From: Aureimonas endophytica
Lineage (GTDB): Bacteria; Pseudomonadota; Alphaproteobacteria; Rhizobiales; Rhizobiaceae
Length of the DNA stretch: 64,000 bases
Direction: 5' to 3'
NCBI RefSeq assembly: GCF_014642635.1
Contig: NZ_BMIQ01000003.1
Location: 125,255-189,254, forward strand
How positions within the stretch are numbered: position 1 is the stretch's first letter; every line of letters starts with the position of its first letter. Positions 20,990-29,477 of the stretch are shown here, in pieces. The notes under the pieces were generated by a model that did no database searches, was not told the DNA's origin, and was given only the letters and a program-made list of their open reading frames with translations. Made by a program: the position numbers and the translations under genes.

Positions 20990-22276
20990 ATGTCGGACAA
21001 CACCGTTCGGCCGTCAACGATCGACGGCATCAAAAGCCTCGCCAAGAACATCAAGCGCGAGCAGGGTATCAAGCACGCCGAGGCGTTGGATCGGGCCGCT
21101 GTCGCTGCCGGCTTCGCGAACTTTGCGCACGCGAACCGCGCGATCGCGGACCGCCCGCGCCACGATCTGTGGATCACGGCGCGATGGTTCGACCGCGGAA
21201 CCAAGGCGAGGGGACAGGAAACGCTCAGGATCGGGCTCGGCGCGACCTACGCGGAATTGCTGACACCCGCCCAGGCGCGGTGCGACCGATACCTGGGCAA
21301 CGTGCGGGCGGAGGCGCCCGACCACCTTGTGCTCATGTCGATGTCGGAGGACGCCGAACTCGCGCGTCGGCGCATCTGCGAGGTAGCCCGCACGCTGCAG
21401 TTCATCGAGGCGACGGGCCTGAAGCCGACTGATTCGAGACGAACATATCCGAACGGCCGCATCAACCACCGCGTCCCCGGACAGGACCACAGTGCCGTCT
21501 GGTGGGATCCGGCGAACCGCCGGCACATCCGCACCGACGAACCCTACGTGGACCACGATGAGCCCGTCAGCGCCGAGCGCGTCGCGTGGGCCGAGCGTCA
21601 CGGCTGGCAGATCGTGAAGCCGCGGTGGGGCGGCATCTACTGGCCGGACCACGGTTGCTCGATCTTCCTGATGGCCGACCGGGCGAAGGGGCCGAGCATC
21701 GCGGATCTGGCGGCGGCGCTGGACAAGGCGCCGCGTCCGGTGACCACGGCACGTTGGACCGGGACGTCGGGTGAATACTACGCTGCGGTGGATACGCCGG
21801 GGACGCGCGCCGCCGAGGATGCGAAGCGTGTTGCCCAGCCAAAGAAGCGGCGCCCAGCGCGAAAGCGGGCGTCAGTCCCATACAACATGACCTTCGTGGG
21901 GCGGCGACTGCGACCCGATGCGCGGATGCCGATCGAGGCGCACCAGGAAGTCGGCGCGCTGCTCCAGTCGGTGATCGCCGATGCCCGCAAGCGCGACGGC
22001 GCGCGGAACCGCGCAGACCGCATCCGAAGCGACCTCGACGAATGGGTCATGCGCGAATACGACACGATCGAGCTCGACCACGAGACCTTCTCGAACCTTT
22101 ACTACCATAAAAAGGGAGACGGCCTCGTGCCGACGGCGGATCGCGGCGTCATGGTCGCGCGGCTCGAGCGCGTGAAGACGATCCTCGCGCGCCACTATCC
22201 GGACTGCCCGCCGCTCGACGAGGTCATGGGTCAGGCCGATCGGGCGATCCGATCACTCCGCAGCTGGAGTGCCTGA
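20990..22276 (+). CDS. DUF5623-type protein of unknown function
   Basis: A 428-residue protein. The N-terminus (STIDGIKSLAKNIKREQGI, then KHAEALDRAAVAAGFANFAHA) and the ELLTPAQARCDRYLGNVRAE segment are the pattern I associate with DUF5623, a family carried on plasmids and islands of Alphaproteobacteria. Residues about 290-310 are a basic KKRRPARKRA linker before a C-terminal helical domain. The ATG at 20990 follows GGAG and starts the conserved region; the frame open upstream to 20852 lies in the intergenic region. No catalytic motif is recognised. Role unknown. Confidence 0.65.
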   Translation: MSDNTVRPSTIDGIKSLAKNIKREQGIKHAEALDRAAVAAGFANFAHANRAIADRPRHDLWITARWFDRGTKARGQETLRIGLGATYAELLTPAQARCDRYLGNVRAEAPDHLVLMSMSEDAELARRRICEVARTLQFIEATGLKPTDSRRTYPNGRINHRVPGQDHSAVWWDPANRRHIRTDEPYVDHDEPVSAERVAWAERHGWQIVKPRWGGIYWPDHGCSIFLMADRAKGPSIADLAAALDKAPRPVTTARWTGTSGEYYAAVDTPGTRAAEDAKRVAQPKKRRPARKRASVPYNMTFVGRRLRPDARMPIEAHQEVGALLQSVIADARKRDGARNRADRIRSDLDEWVMREYDTIELDHETFSNLYYHKKGDGLVPTADRGVMVARLERVKTILARHYPDCPPLDEVMGQADRAIRSLRSWSA

Positions 22277-22293
22277 CCGTCGTCCCGGGCGTC

Positions 22294-22342
22294 GCAGGAT
22301 GGCATCGGCGCTTGCACGCCGACGGTGCCGATGCCATCCTGC
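22294..22342. repeat. Perfect 16-bp inverted repeat (hairpin) after DUF5623 gene
   Basis: GCAGGATGGCATCGGC (22294-22309) is repeated inverted at 22327-22342 with a 17-nt loop. It starts 18 bp after the DUF5623 stop. There is no T-run, so it is not a standard intrinsic terminator. It could be a transcription pause, an mRNA-stabilising hairpin or a recombination site. The first ATG of the next open frame lies inside its right arm. Confidence 0.7.
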
Positions 22343-23335
22343 CCGCGGCTGATCCGGCCATGCCGTCCACGTTGGCGAAGCCCGAGGGCAGGAGATCATC
22401 GCCACCGACGGACCTTCCAGGGTGCGCGCGGGCCCAGTGGACACGCCTCGACAAGCACCGCGGAGTGGTTCGATGCGGATACCCTCAACGGCACCGGGCG
22501 GCCTAAGGCCGCAGCCAAGCTCATCGTGCGGTCGGTCAGCGGGATAAGGTTGAACGAGGCGCAAGACGCAATCGCCAAGGCGACGGGTCACCGCGACTGG
22601 CACGACCTCGCCAGCGCGCCGATGGAAGCGAACGGGCAGGTCGATGACCAGGCTGCGATCGCCTGCGTCATCGCCGTCTCCGACGCGCTCGGCATCGGAA
22701 CCGGCGCCGTCCAATACGCCCTGACCAAGTCGCGGGTGCTGACCGGCATGACGCTGGAGCGATCGCTCTCGATCCAGGCCCGAGCATGGCGCGAGCGCCT
22801 GTTCGGCGCAGGCGGACGTGGGCGTCCCGGCACCGTCGTGCGCGTGCGGTCGCCGGGCGAGAACCAGCCCGGCTATCTGCTTCGTCAGGGCCGTCCGACC
22901 TACGTGATGCTCGATGGCGGCGTCGGCATGCGCGCCGACTTCGAGGTCAAGACACCCCGGCAGGCGTTGGCCGACTTCGTCCCGAGCCGGCTATGGCTGC
23001 CCTACGGGTTCTGGACACTGGCCGACGGGGCGGTCGTCACCTTCTCGCGCGACTACATGCCGATGTGGCGGTCGGCGAATGACGGGACCGAGCGGATGGA
23101 CCCCTGGCTCCGCATTGAGGATATCATGTCCAAGACGCACTTCTCAACTCAGGCGGGAACCGTCGACTGGGCGGGCGGCAGGGCGCGGGAGATGGCCCTC
23201 GCCCATCTCGACGAACGGCGCATCACCTGCCTTCCGCGTCTTGTCGACGTGATGGGCGAGATGCTGGCCCCGTTCGTCGAGACGGTCGGCGACGCCGTGG
23301 CTCGGCTCCGGGGAGCCACGGCGGAAGCGGCGTGA
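22325..23335 (+). CDS. Hypothetical protein with DUF5623-like N-terminal helical module
   Basis: The frame encodes up to 336 residues. From about residue 58 the sequence KAAAKLIVRSVSGIRLNEAQ, then DAIAKATGHRDWHDLA, has the same layout as the DUF5623 N-terminus (a helix pair ending in an aromatic 'GHRDWHD' turn), also seen at the head of some glyoxalase-superfamily proteins. The C-terminal part is mixed alpha/beta and unrecognised. The start is uncertain: the first ATG is inside a strong hairpin, and the first 45 residues are arginine/proline-rich and not protein-like, so the true start may be a non-ATG codon further in. It forms a pair with the upstream gene. Confidence 0.5.
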   Translation: MPMPSCPRLIRPCRPRWRSPRAGDHRHRRTFQGARGPSGHASTSTAEWFDADTLNGTGRPKAAAKLIVRSVSGIRLNEAQDAIAKATGHRDWHDLASAPMEANGQVDDQAAIACVIAVSDALGIGTGAVQYALTKSRVLTGMTLERSLSIQARAWRERLFGAGGRGRPGTVVRVRSPGENQPGYLLRQGRPTYVMLDGGVGMRADFEVKTPRQALADFVPSRLWLPYGFWTLADGAVVTFSRDYMPMWRSANDGTERMDPWLRIEDIMSKTHFSTQAGTVDWAGGRAREMALAHLDERRITCLPRLVDVMGEMLAPFVETVGDAVARLRGATAEAA

Positions 23336-23424
23336 GGCGTGTCAGAAGCGCAGGCGGCGCCCTCCCGGGTGCAGGGGTGACTGTCATGTTCGGGGCGGGC
23401 TGAACGAAAGAGAAAACGGAGAGC

Positions 23425-24276
23425 ATGATGGCGTCGATTGCCGGTCCAACATTCAACTTCGACCCGGCGGAGGGCATGTCGCCGTTCCTGCGTCCCGTCT
23501 ACTTCGACCGGCACGTTCTGGTGAAATACCTCTTTGACCCGCGCATAGCGGTGGACTTCGCCAGCGAAACCTACGGAACCGTCTTCGGCGTCGACTGGCA
23601 GATATCCTTCGGGCTCAACGCGAAACGCTCGGTCATCACGTGGCTAGGCGACCTCGAGGACCTTCCCATCGTCGAGCAGCACCACTGGGCGGGGTCCAAC
23701 GTCCCGTCGGATCACGACATACGGTCCGAGTTCTACGATGCGCAGATCAATGTAGTTTTCACCGAGCCACCAGTAGGAGTGCGCGCGCTCAACTCCCTGG
23801 CCAGATGGAACGACGCCTTCGCCGCGAAGCACGGATCCACGCTCTACCGCAGCCGCGACCTCGACCAACGGCTCGAGGACGTCCGGCGCTACCGGTCGCT
23901 CATCATCAACCGCGAGGACGACTTCGTCCGTTACGTCAGCGAGCTCAACGAGACCATCAACGAGGATGTGGACAATAAGTCGGTGCGGGCCTTCCTCGCG
24001 TCGACGTCGATCACGGTGCCGCCCGACACGAAGGGCAACAAGCTGCTCGGGTTGGTCTACAAGTACTTTCTCGGCGATACCGCAAACGCGATTGCGCCAT
24101 TCTTCTATCTATACGACCTGCGGCTCTGGGCCGACCATGCGATGGGCGACAAGAATCTGCTCGACGTCGCCGCGAAGCTCGGGGTCGGCAATCCGCGCGA
24201 CTACGAAACGATGATGACCGCGCTCCTTGCGGCGTTGGAATCGAGCGCAACCGATCTGAAAAAGCGGTTCGGATGA
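23425..24276 (+). CDS. Hypothetical protein
   Basis: A 283-residue soluble-looking protein of unknown family. It has an N-terminal beta-rich half (FDRHVLVKYLFDPRIAVDFA) and a helical C-terminal half. Normal codon use and the lack of any competing frame support a real gene. It may continue the transcript of the two preceding genes (90-bp gap). I see no catalytic motif or membrane segment. Confidence 0.55.
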   Translation: MMASIAGPTFNFDPAEGMSPFLRPVYFDRHVLVKYLFDPRIAVDFASETYGTVFGVDWQISFGLNAKRSVITWLGDLEDLPIVEQHHWAGSNVPSDHDIRSEFYDAQINVVFTEPPVGVRALNSLARWNDAFAAKHGSTLYRSRDLDQRLEDVRRYRSLIINREDDFVRYVSELNETINEDVDNKSVRAFLASTSITVPPDTKGNKLLGLVYKYFLGDTANAIAPFFYLYDLRLWADHAMGDKNLLDVAAKLGVGNPRDYETMMTALLAALESSATDLKKRFG

Positions 24277-24293
24277 ACCATGCGGCGAGGAAC

Positions 24294-24647
24294 TCAAAAC
24301 GTTCGCGTTACCCGCACTCCGAACTGGTCGTTCGCGATGACATAGTCGTGCCCCGACGGCCGCGCGGCACCGGCGCCTGAGATCGTCTGCCGGGTCCCAA
24401 CCGCGAAGCCCGCGGGGTCGAGCCAGGTCACGGTTCCATCGCGAACGATCGGACGCACGGTATACGAGGCGCGCGAACCGGTGACCCTCCTCAGACCGGC
24501 GGCCACCGTCACCGCTGGCGGGACGATCGCTCGCGGCCGCGCCTCCATCCAGGCGAGGAAGAGCTGCGGGTCAATCCGCTCCTCGGCCGTGGAACGAAAG
24601 TGCGGCTCGCTAGCCAGGCCTTGTGCTGCCGCCTGTGCCACCGACAC
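24294..24647 (-). CDS. Hypothetical protein, possibly a fragment
   Basis: A 117-residue frame convergent with the preceding gene. The middle part (VPPAVTVAAGLRRVTGSRAS, then VTWLDPAGFAVG) reads like real beta-rich protein, but the N-terminus is odd and the family is not recognised. It may be the remnant of a larger gene cut by island rearrangement. Confidence 0.35.
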   Translation of the reverse strand: MSVAQAAAQGLASEPHFRSTAEERIDPQLFLAWMEARPRAIVPPAVTVAAGLRRVTGSRASYTVRPIVRDGTVTWLDPAGFAVGTRQTISGAGAARPSGHDYVIANDQFGVRVTRTF

Positions 24648-25064
24648 CCGCTGGCTTCACAGACCCGCCTTTGACTAATTGTCTGGCCGCTTCCTCTTTT
24701 ATCGGGCCAAGAAGTGGTTTGACCGCAGCCGGACCCGTTCGCTCGATTAACGTTCGACTGCCGGATTCGCATGGCAGCTTTTGCCAGTTCAGCGCCAGAA
24801 GCCGACAGTCGGAAGTCTGGCCAGCTTCTGACGTTTTGAGGGGCTTGTCGGGCAAAAATTGAACGTCGGCTTTTGACAAGAGCCGCCGTTCGACACGGCG
24901 CAGGCGAACGGCAGCCAAGTCCCAATGCCAGTCGTTTCGACCGCCGGTAGGAGCTTCGTTCACGACCGGCTGGTTTCAGGATCGCGAAGGATCACTCCGA
25001 ACGGCTAAGATGGGCGCTAAGCTGCCGAGCGGAATTGGTCGAGAGAACGTAAACAAACGTTCGG
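24648..25064. other. 417-bp intergenic region, no gene seen
   Basis: Short open frames here lack protein character. The stretch 24720-24950 holds decayed-looking sequence with repeated short words (for example GCCGACAGTCGGAAG, ACGTCGGCTTTTGAC) like that in 13590-13850. Probably a relic of earlier insertions. Confidence 0.4.
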
Positions 25065-25676
25065 TCAGCCCTCCCCTTTCTGCTCCGTTTCGACCTCTCT
25101 CTTTCCTTCGTCACGTGCCCTCTGAATGGTCTGCCGGCTGACACCAAGATCGCGTGCGAGCTTCGAGACCGAAGCCCCCTCCCCTAGCTTCTCGCGGACC
25201 GCCTGCTTCTGCGCATCCGTCAGGCTCCGCGGGCGGCCGAGCACCCTGCCCTGATCCTTCGCCCGCATCAGACCGGCATGCGTCCGCTCGATCAGGAGAT
25301 CGCGTTCGAACTCGGCGACGGCGTTGATGACGCTCATCGTCATTCGCCCCGTCGAGCTCGTCAGATCGACGCCGCCGAGCGCCAGACAATGAACCTTGAC
25401 GCCCATGCCGGCGAGAAGGTCGACTGTCGCGCGCACGTCCATCGCGTTGCGGCCAAGCCGATCCATCTTGGTGACGACAAGGACGTCGCCCTCCTCCATT
25501 CGGTCGAGCAGCCGGGTGAACCCTTCGCGCTCCTTCGCGGCGAGCGAACCCGATACGGTTTCGGAGACGACGCGCCGGGCGTTGACATCGAAACCGGCGG
25601 CGCGGATCTCGCCGATTTGGTTTTCGGTCGTCTGGCCGTGGGTGGAGACGCGGACATAGGCGAAAGTTCGGGACAT
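25065..25676 (-). CDS. Serine recombinase (resolvase/invertase family)
   Basis: A 203-residue site-specific recombinase. The catalytic serine is Ser11 in YVRVSTHGQT, with the companion motif VVTKMDRLGRNAMD and the long helix E (EFERDLLIERTHAGLMRA). The C-terminus is a Hin-type helix-turn-helix (KLARDLGVSRQTIQRA). Size and layout match Tn3-type TnpR resolvases and DNA invertases. No Tn3 transposase is present in the window, so it may resolve or invert a lost element. A putative half-site lies just upstream. Confidence 0.9.
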   Translation of the reverse strand: MSRTFAYVRVSTHGQTTENQIGEIRAAGFDVNARRVVSETVSGSLAAKEREGFTRLLDRMEEGDVLVVTKMDRLGRNAMDVRATVDLLAGMGVKVHCLALGGVDLTSSTGRMTMSVINAVAEFERDLLIERTHAGLMRAKDQGRVLGRPRSLTDAQKQAVREKLGEGASVSKLARDLGVSRQTIQRARDEGKREVETEQKGEG

Positions 25677-25690
25677 TCGGGCTCGAAACC

Positions 25691-25778
25691 GACCTAAAAC
25701 GCGCCGATCTTATAGGGCATGTCCGATAAGCGCGACAGCTAGATTTAGCACCACCCTGCTGCTGGATGACCTAAAACG
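25691..25778. repeat. Candidate res-like recombinase sites
   Basis: Upstream of the recombinase start there is a direct repeat GACCTAAAACG at 25691-25701 and 25768-25778, and between them TGTCCGATAA (25720-25729), close to the TGTCTGATAA half-site of Tn3-family res sites. Position and content fit a resolvase binding region, but I cannot define a full crossover site. Confidence 0.35.
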
Positions 25779-25902
25779 ATCGGTTGTGGTCATGATCAGC
25801 AACCTCATGTGACAACAGGCTGCATTGCCCCTTTCGAACTCCTATTCATCGCATAGCATTTGATGGCAGCGGAGTTTTGGCATTGCCTCCGTTATGTCAA
25901 CA

Positions 25903-25917
25903 ATGCCATTATGGCAT
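25903..25917. promoter_or_regulatory. Palindromic operator of VapBC-1
   Basis: ATGCCAT-T-ATGGCAT is a perfect 7-1-7 palindrome, 24 bp before the antitoxin start. AbrB-type antitoxins repress their own operons through such sites. Confidence 0.6.
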
Positions 25918-25940
25918 GAAATGGGATTGATAAGGAGACG

Positions 25941-26204
25941 ATGTTGTCTGCAACGCAGCATGTCACCGACGTTCGTGTTGGTGCTAACGGGCGTATGGTA
26001 CTGCCGTTATCGGTGCGGAAAGCCATGGGACTGTCCGGCGAGGCTCGGGTGATCATCACCGTGGAAGGTGATGAAGTTCGCCTTTCTCCTATCAAGCATG
26101 TGGTCTCGCGCCTTCAGAGCCTATACCGCGAGCATGCTAGCAATGATGCCGGATCAGAGGCCTTTCTTGAGGAGCGCCGAGAGGATGAAGGCAAGCCGGC
26201 ATGA
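25941..26204 (+). CDS. vapB: AbrB/MazE-type antitoxin (VapB-like)
   Basis: An 87-residue protein with the SpoVT-AbrB swapped-hairpin fold (VRVGANGRMVLPLSVRKAMGL, then VIITVEGDEVRLSPI) and an acidic C-terminal tail that would occupy the toxin active site. The stop overlaps the toxin start by 4 bp (ATGA), the usual coupling. A palindrome lies directly upstream. The gene has lower GC than the metabolic blocks, in keeping with horizontal gain. Confidence 0.85.
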   Translation: MLSATQHVTDVRVGANGRMVLPLSVRKAMGLSGEARVIITVEGDEVRLSPIKHVVSRLQSLYREHASNDAGSEAFLEERREDEGKPA

Positions 26205-26590
26205 GTGCCCGCATTGTCTTTGACACTTCAGCCTTGATTGCTCTCCTTCGTAACGAGCCTGGCGCTGACAAGGTGGCATCATGGGTGGGTCAGGCAGCCA
26301 TGTCGGCAGTCAATTTGCAGGAGCTGGTCAAAGGACTTCTAAAGCGAGGTTTGCACCTGTCTGTCATTGAGGAGATCGTCGACGACTTACGCCTAGAAGT
26401 TCACGATCATGATCGCGATGCAGCCTTCGCTGCCGCCACGCTTGTCGAGGCCACCACGCAATACGGTAGCGGCCTAGGCGATCGGTCTTGCATGGCGTTG
26501 GCGATCAAGCTGGGTATACCTGTTTTGACCACAGACAAGGCCTGGGGGAAAGTCGTTGTCGAGGGGCTGAAAGTCGAAGTCGTACGGTAG
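26201..26590 (+). CDS. vapC: VapC-type PIN-domain toxin
   Basis: A 129-residue PIN-domain ribonuclease. The acidic residues are in FDTSALIALL (Asp), SAVNLQEL (Glu), LGDRSCMALA (Asp) and TTDKAWG (Asp). VapC toxins cut tRNA or rRNA with Mg2+. It is coupled to the AbrB-type antitoxin by a 4-bp overlap. A second, related VapBC pair is at 47678-48372. Confidence 0.88.
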   Translation: MSARIVFDTSALIALLRNEPGADKVASWVGQAAMSAVNLQELVKGLLKRGLHLSVIEEIVDDLRLEVHDHDRDAAFAAATLVEATTQYGSGLGDRSCMALAIKLGIPVLTTDKAWGKVVVEGLKVEVVR

Positions 26591-26653
26591 CGACAAGCCG
26601 ATCTGAACCGCGCCGAGTTTCCCGGGGGCTCCAATTCTTAAGAGGATGGAGCC

Positions 26654-26832
26654 ATGACGAAGAGAACCCACCCTACTCACATGAGGTCCGCGAGCGGGCT
26701 GTCCGGATAGTTTTTGACCACCAAAAGGATTACACCCTGCAGTATGAAGCCATCCGTTCGATTGCCGCGAAGATCGGCAGATCGGACGAGACGCTGCGCA
26801 CGGCATCTGCTCGAAGACACACGGCGGCATAG
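26654..26832 (+). pseudogene. IS3-family transposase OrfA fragment
   Basis: The ATG at 26654 starts MTKRTHP. One frame over, the sequence reads YSHEVRERAVRIVFDHQKDY, then QYEAIRSIAAKIGRSDETLR, the N-terminal HTH of IS3-family OrfA. A frameshift lies near 26680 and the match ends abruptly near 26805, so this is a 5' remnant of an insertion sequence. No OrfB follows. Confidence 0.7.
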
Positions 26833-27086
26833 CTTTATCGCATACTGCAGATGGAACGGGTTTTCTCGCCGATTGGAATCGGTGCGAGCATTCGCGCGGA
26901 GTTTGATCATCAAACGGCCGTTTGGTGAACATTTAATAGAATGACATTCACACTAGAAAGGCGGGTCTGGATCAGCCACTTAGCCTGAGTGTAAATACGC
27001 CGATATTTTCGCCCATTTATCCCCTGTCGTAACCACCGTCCATATGCCATCATCCTAAGCAATATAGCCGGAGATGGAGGACATCT

Positions 27087-27668
27087 ATGGACGCAGATAG
27101 AATAGGACCTATGCTGCTTGGCGCTGCCGTTGGCTGGATGGTCTACTATTTCATGCGGCGCTTCAAAATAGCAGATCCTGCTGTACTAGCGGCTACAATA
27201 GGGGCAGTACTTGGCGGTCCCGTGATCAAATTTATAGACAATCTAGCTCAATTTTCCTCTGGAGCCAATCTACAGTCATTCTATTTTTTAGGACTTGGAC
27301 TTGGATTTTTTGGGTATGCATTTTATGTTTTTAATCTGGTAGTGCTGTCGGCATTTGGGTTAATTCCTCGCAGAGACTTCGAATTTATGGCTCGATGTGG
27401 TCCAGAGCCGGGAGAATTGGAGTTCTCCGAACTCGTTTTTGTACTTGAGGAGTGGTCAGAGGGAAGAATTAGCGAAGAATTCCTGAGACAACGTGTAAAA
27501 GAGTTGGGTCTAACCAGACGGAACTATGAGGAAAGGAAACATCTCGCGGAAGACGACATGAAAGCAATAATCTCTGAGTTTGAGCAAAAGGGCTTAGTCA
27601 GAGAACTTGCTGGAACACCAGCTCGCCCCGGACGCGTTCGCCGTAAGCGCCGCGTTCCCGCAGTTTAG
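27087..27668 (+). CDS. Hypothetical membrane protein
   Basis: A 193-residue protein with three hydrophobic segments in the first half (LLGAAVGWMVYYFM; VLAATIGAVLGGPVI; FYFLGLGLGFFGYAFYVFNL) and a charged cytosolic C-terminal half ending in a basic RPGRVRRKRR tail. Its GC content is clearly lower than most of the window, with many AT-ending codons, which marks it as acquired. The family is not recognised. It is flanked on both sides by IS remnants. Confidence 0.6.
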   Translation: MDADRIGPMLLGAAVGWMVYYFMRRFKIADPAVLAATIGAVLGGPVIKFIDNLAQFSSGANLQSFYFLGLGLGFFGYAFYVFNLVVLSAFGLIPRRDFEFMARCGPEPGELEFSELVFVLEEWSEGRISEEFLRQRVKELGLTRRNYEERKHLAEDDMKAIISEFEQKGLVRELAGTPARPGRVRRKRRVPAV

Positions 27669-27842
27669 CATTTCGTTTTCACCACTGTATCATGTTAAGC
27701 AATCAATCACCGCTGTACCTTGAAAAGCTGCTTGGGAATTGAAGCCCTTTCAGTTGAAGCCGTGACGTGCTTCCGGAAAATTGAACCGTTTTGAGCTGGA
27801 ATTTTCCACTTATGATCCCGGAGCCAGGACGAGGAGAATTCC

Positions 27843-28109
27843 TTGAAGAAGTCGAAGTTCACCGAGGCGCAGATCGCGTTCGTCCTGAAGCAGACCGACG
27901 AGGGAACGGCTGTCGCTGAGGTCTGCCGGAAGGCTGGGATCTCGGAGGCGACATTCTACAACTGACGCAAGCGGTACGGCGGGATGATGCCGTCCGAGGT
28001 GAGGAAGCTGCGCCAGATCGAGGAGGAGAACGCGAAGCTGAAGCGGCTTGTCGCGGACCTGTCGCTGGACAAGACGATGCTGCAGGACGTGCTTTCAAAA
28101 AAGCTCTGA
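27843..28109 (+). pseudogene. IS3-family transposase OrfA with in-frame stop
   Basis: From TTG 27843 the frame reads LKKSKFTEAQIAFVLKQTDE, then EVCRKAGISEATFYN, stop, RKRYGGMMPSEVRKLRQ, a complete IS3-group OrfA of about 88 residues. The TGA at 27963-27965 replaces the conserved Trp of FYNWRKRYGG, so the gene is dead. Its OrfB partner is missing: at 28110 the sequence switches to a minus-strand IS21 fragment. The usual ATG start is also lost. Confidence 0.8.
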
Positions 28110-28117
28110 GGCCTGCT

Positions 28118-28585
28118 CGCGGGCGCCAGTTGGTGGACGAGGTTCTCCGTCGGACGCCCGACGGCGCTCGCCATGACCGAGTAGCGGTTGTTGTCGCAGC
28201 GCACGAGGCAGATCTTTGACACCGAGACGGGCAAGGCATGGAAGCCGTCAAAGCGACCCCGATAGGGAACAAGGCTCGGTCGCTCGGCTTCGAACGCCTC
28301 CCACACCGTCCTGTCTCGCAGTTCGGGATGGCGGTGCGCCTTGGCGAAGGCGACCGTCCTGTCGAGCAGCCAGGCGTCCAGCTCCTCATAGCTCTTCACC
28401 CGAAGGCGGGGCGTGAAGAAGCGCTCGCGCACCAGCCCGACCTGGTTTCCGACCTAACCCTTCTCCCAGCCCGATGCCGGCGTGCAGGCGACCGGATCGA
28501 CGAGGTAGTGCCCGCACATCTGGAGGAAGCGCTCGTTGTAGGCGCGATCGCGGCCGACGAAGATCGTCTCCACCGCGGTCTTCAT
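28118..28585 (-). pseudogene. IS21-family IstA transposase fragment
   Basis: The minus strand encodes MKTAVETIFVGRDRAYNERF, then GHYLVDPVACTPASGWEKG, a TAG stop at 28454-28456, and VGNQVGLVRERFFTPRLRVK onward, the middle to C-terminal part of IstA including the DDE region's GWEKG(Q)VENQV Glu segment. It is truncated at both ends and interrupted by the stop, and sits between two IS3 remnants. Confidence 0.8.
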
Positions 28586-28589
28586 CGGG

Positions 28590-29206
28590 AAGGCTTCGCG
28601 TTGTGACGATCTCGCGCCGGCGGTGGCTGGCTCCGGCCAGCGATGCCGCACGCATCAGGTGAGCGACGCGCTTGCGGCCGACGAGGATGCTTTCGGATCT
28701 CAGTTCAGCATGGACGCGAGGCGCACCATAGGTGCCACGCAAGCCTGCATGAATGTTGCGGATCCGGCGCACGAGATCGGCGTCGGCCGTCGCCCGAGCC
28801 GAAGCCGGCGTGTTGCACCAGGCATAGAAGCGCGAAGCGGAGACCCTCAGGACGCGCGTCATGACGCGGACGGGAAACCGGGCCTGATGCGCGCTTATGA
28901 ACCGGTAGACCCGCTCGGGGTCGCTCGGCTTTCCCACGCGATACCCAAGCCGCCGCCTTTGCCAGGATGTCACGCGCCTGGCGCAGTTAGCGGACCTCAC
29001 GACGAAGCCGAACCAGTTCCTCGCGCTCGACGCTGGTGGGACCGTCGCGTCGTTTGCCGGCATCACGCTCGGCCTGGCGAACGAAAGTTCGCAATCGTCT
29101 GCGCGCTCGGCGCGAACTCTCGTGACAACTCCTCCGGCGTGCGACCGGCATGAACGAGATCGACAATCTGTCGTCGAAACTCGACCGAATATGGTGGACG
29201 CGTCAT
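28590..29206 (-). pseudogene. IS3-family OrfA/OrfB remnant
   Basis: From ATG 29206 the minus strand reads MTRPPYSVEFRRQIVDLVHA, then PEELSREFAPSAQTIANF, a typical OrfA. One extra T then shifts the frame (VRQAERDAGKRR follows in another frame), and a TAA comes soon after. OrfB is recognisable from VYRFISAHQARFPVRVMTRV through RNIHAGLRGTYGAPRVHAEL to VAHLMRAASLAG, where it stops against the IS21 fragment. The element is non-functional. Confidence 0.78.
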
Positions 29207-29268
29207 CGGCATCGGAACACCTCCTTCTCAGTGAAAAGGCGTCCACCAAATCAGATCAACTCTAGTTT

Positions 29269-29398
29269 GTGGGCCCGGCTCAAGGAGTGACGCACTGTGG
29301 CCACCCGATACGAGAAGACCACCACAAACTTCCTCAGCGTACTCTGCCTCGTCGCCGCTCTTCTTGAAGCAAACGCCAACAGGCTTCAGTCAACTTGA
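29269..29398 (+). pseudogene. IS5-family transposase C-terminal remnant
   Basis: The plus strand reads RLKE, stop (TGA), RTVATRYEKTTTNFLSVLCL, then VAALLEANANRLQST before TGA 29396-29398. This matches the C-terminal GRLKDWRRVATRYD...FLSA pattern of IS5-family transposases (compare the element at 39885-40718). Only the last 40 or so residues survive, and the conserved Trp codon has become a stop. Confidence 0.65.
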
Positions 29399-29477
29399 GG
29401 TCGAAATTTCTCTTTGTTTACCAAAGGGAATGCAGTAAGCTCATTGAAAAGGGTTGGTATCGGGTAGGAGCTCCGGC

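Noticed and set aside
29412-29426. Small inverted repeat CTTTG-TTTAC-CAAAG upstream of the M15 peptidase gene
   Set aside because: Only five-base arms; too weak to call an operator without further copies.
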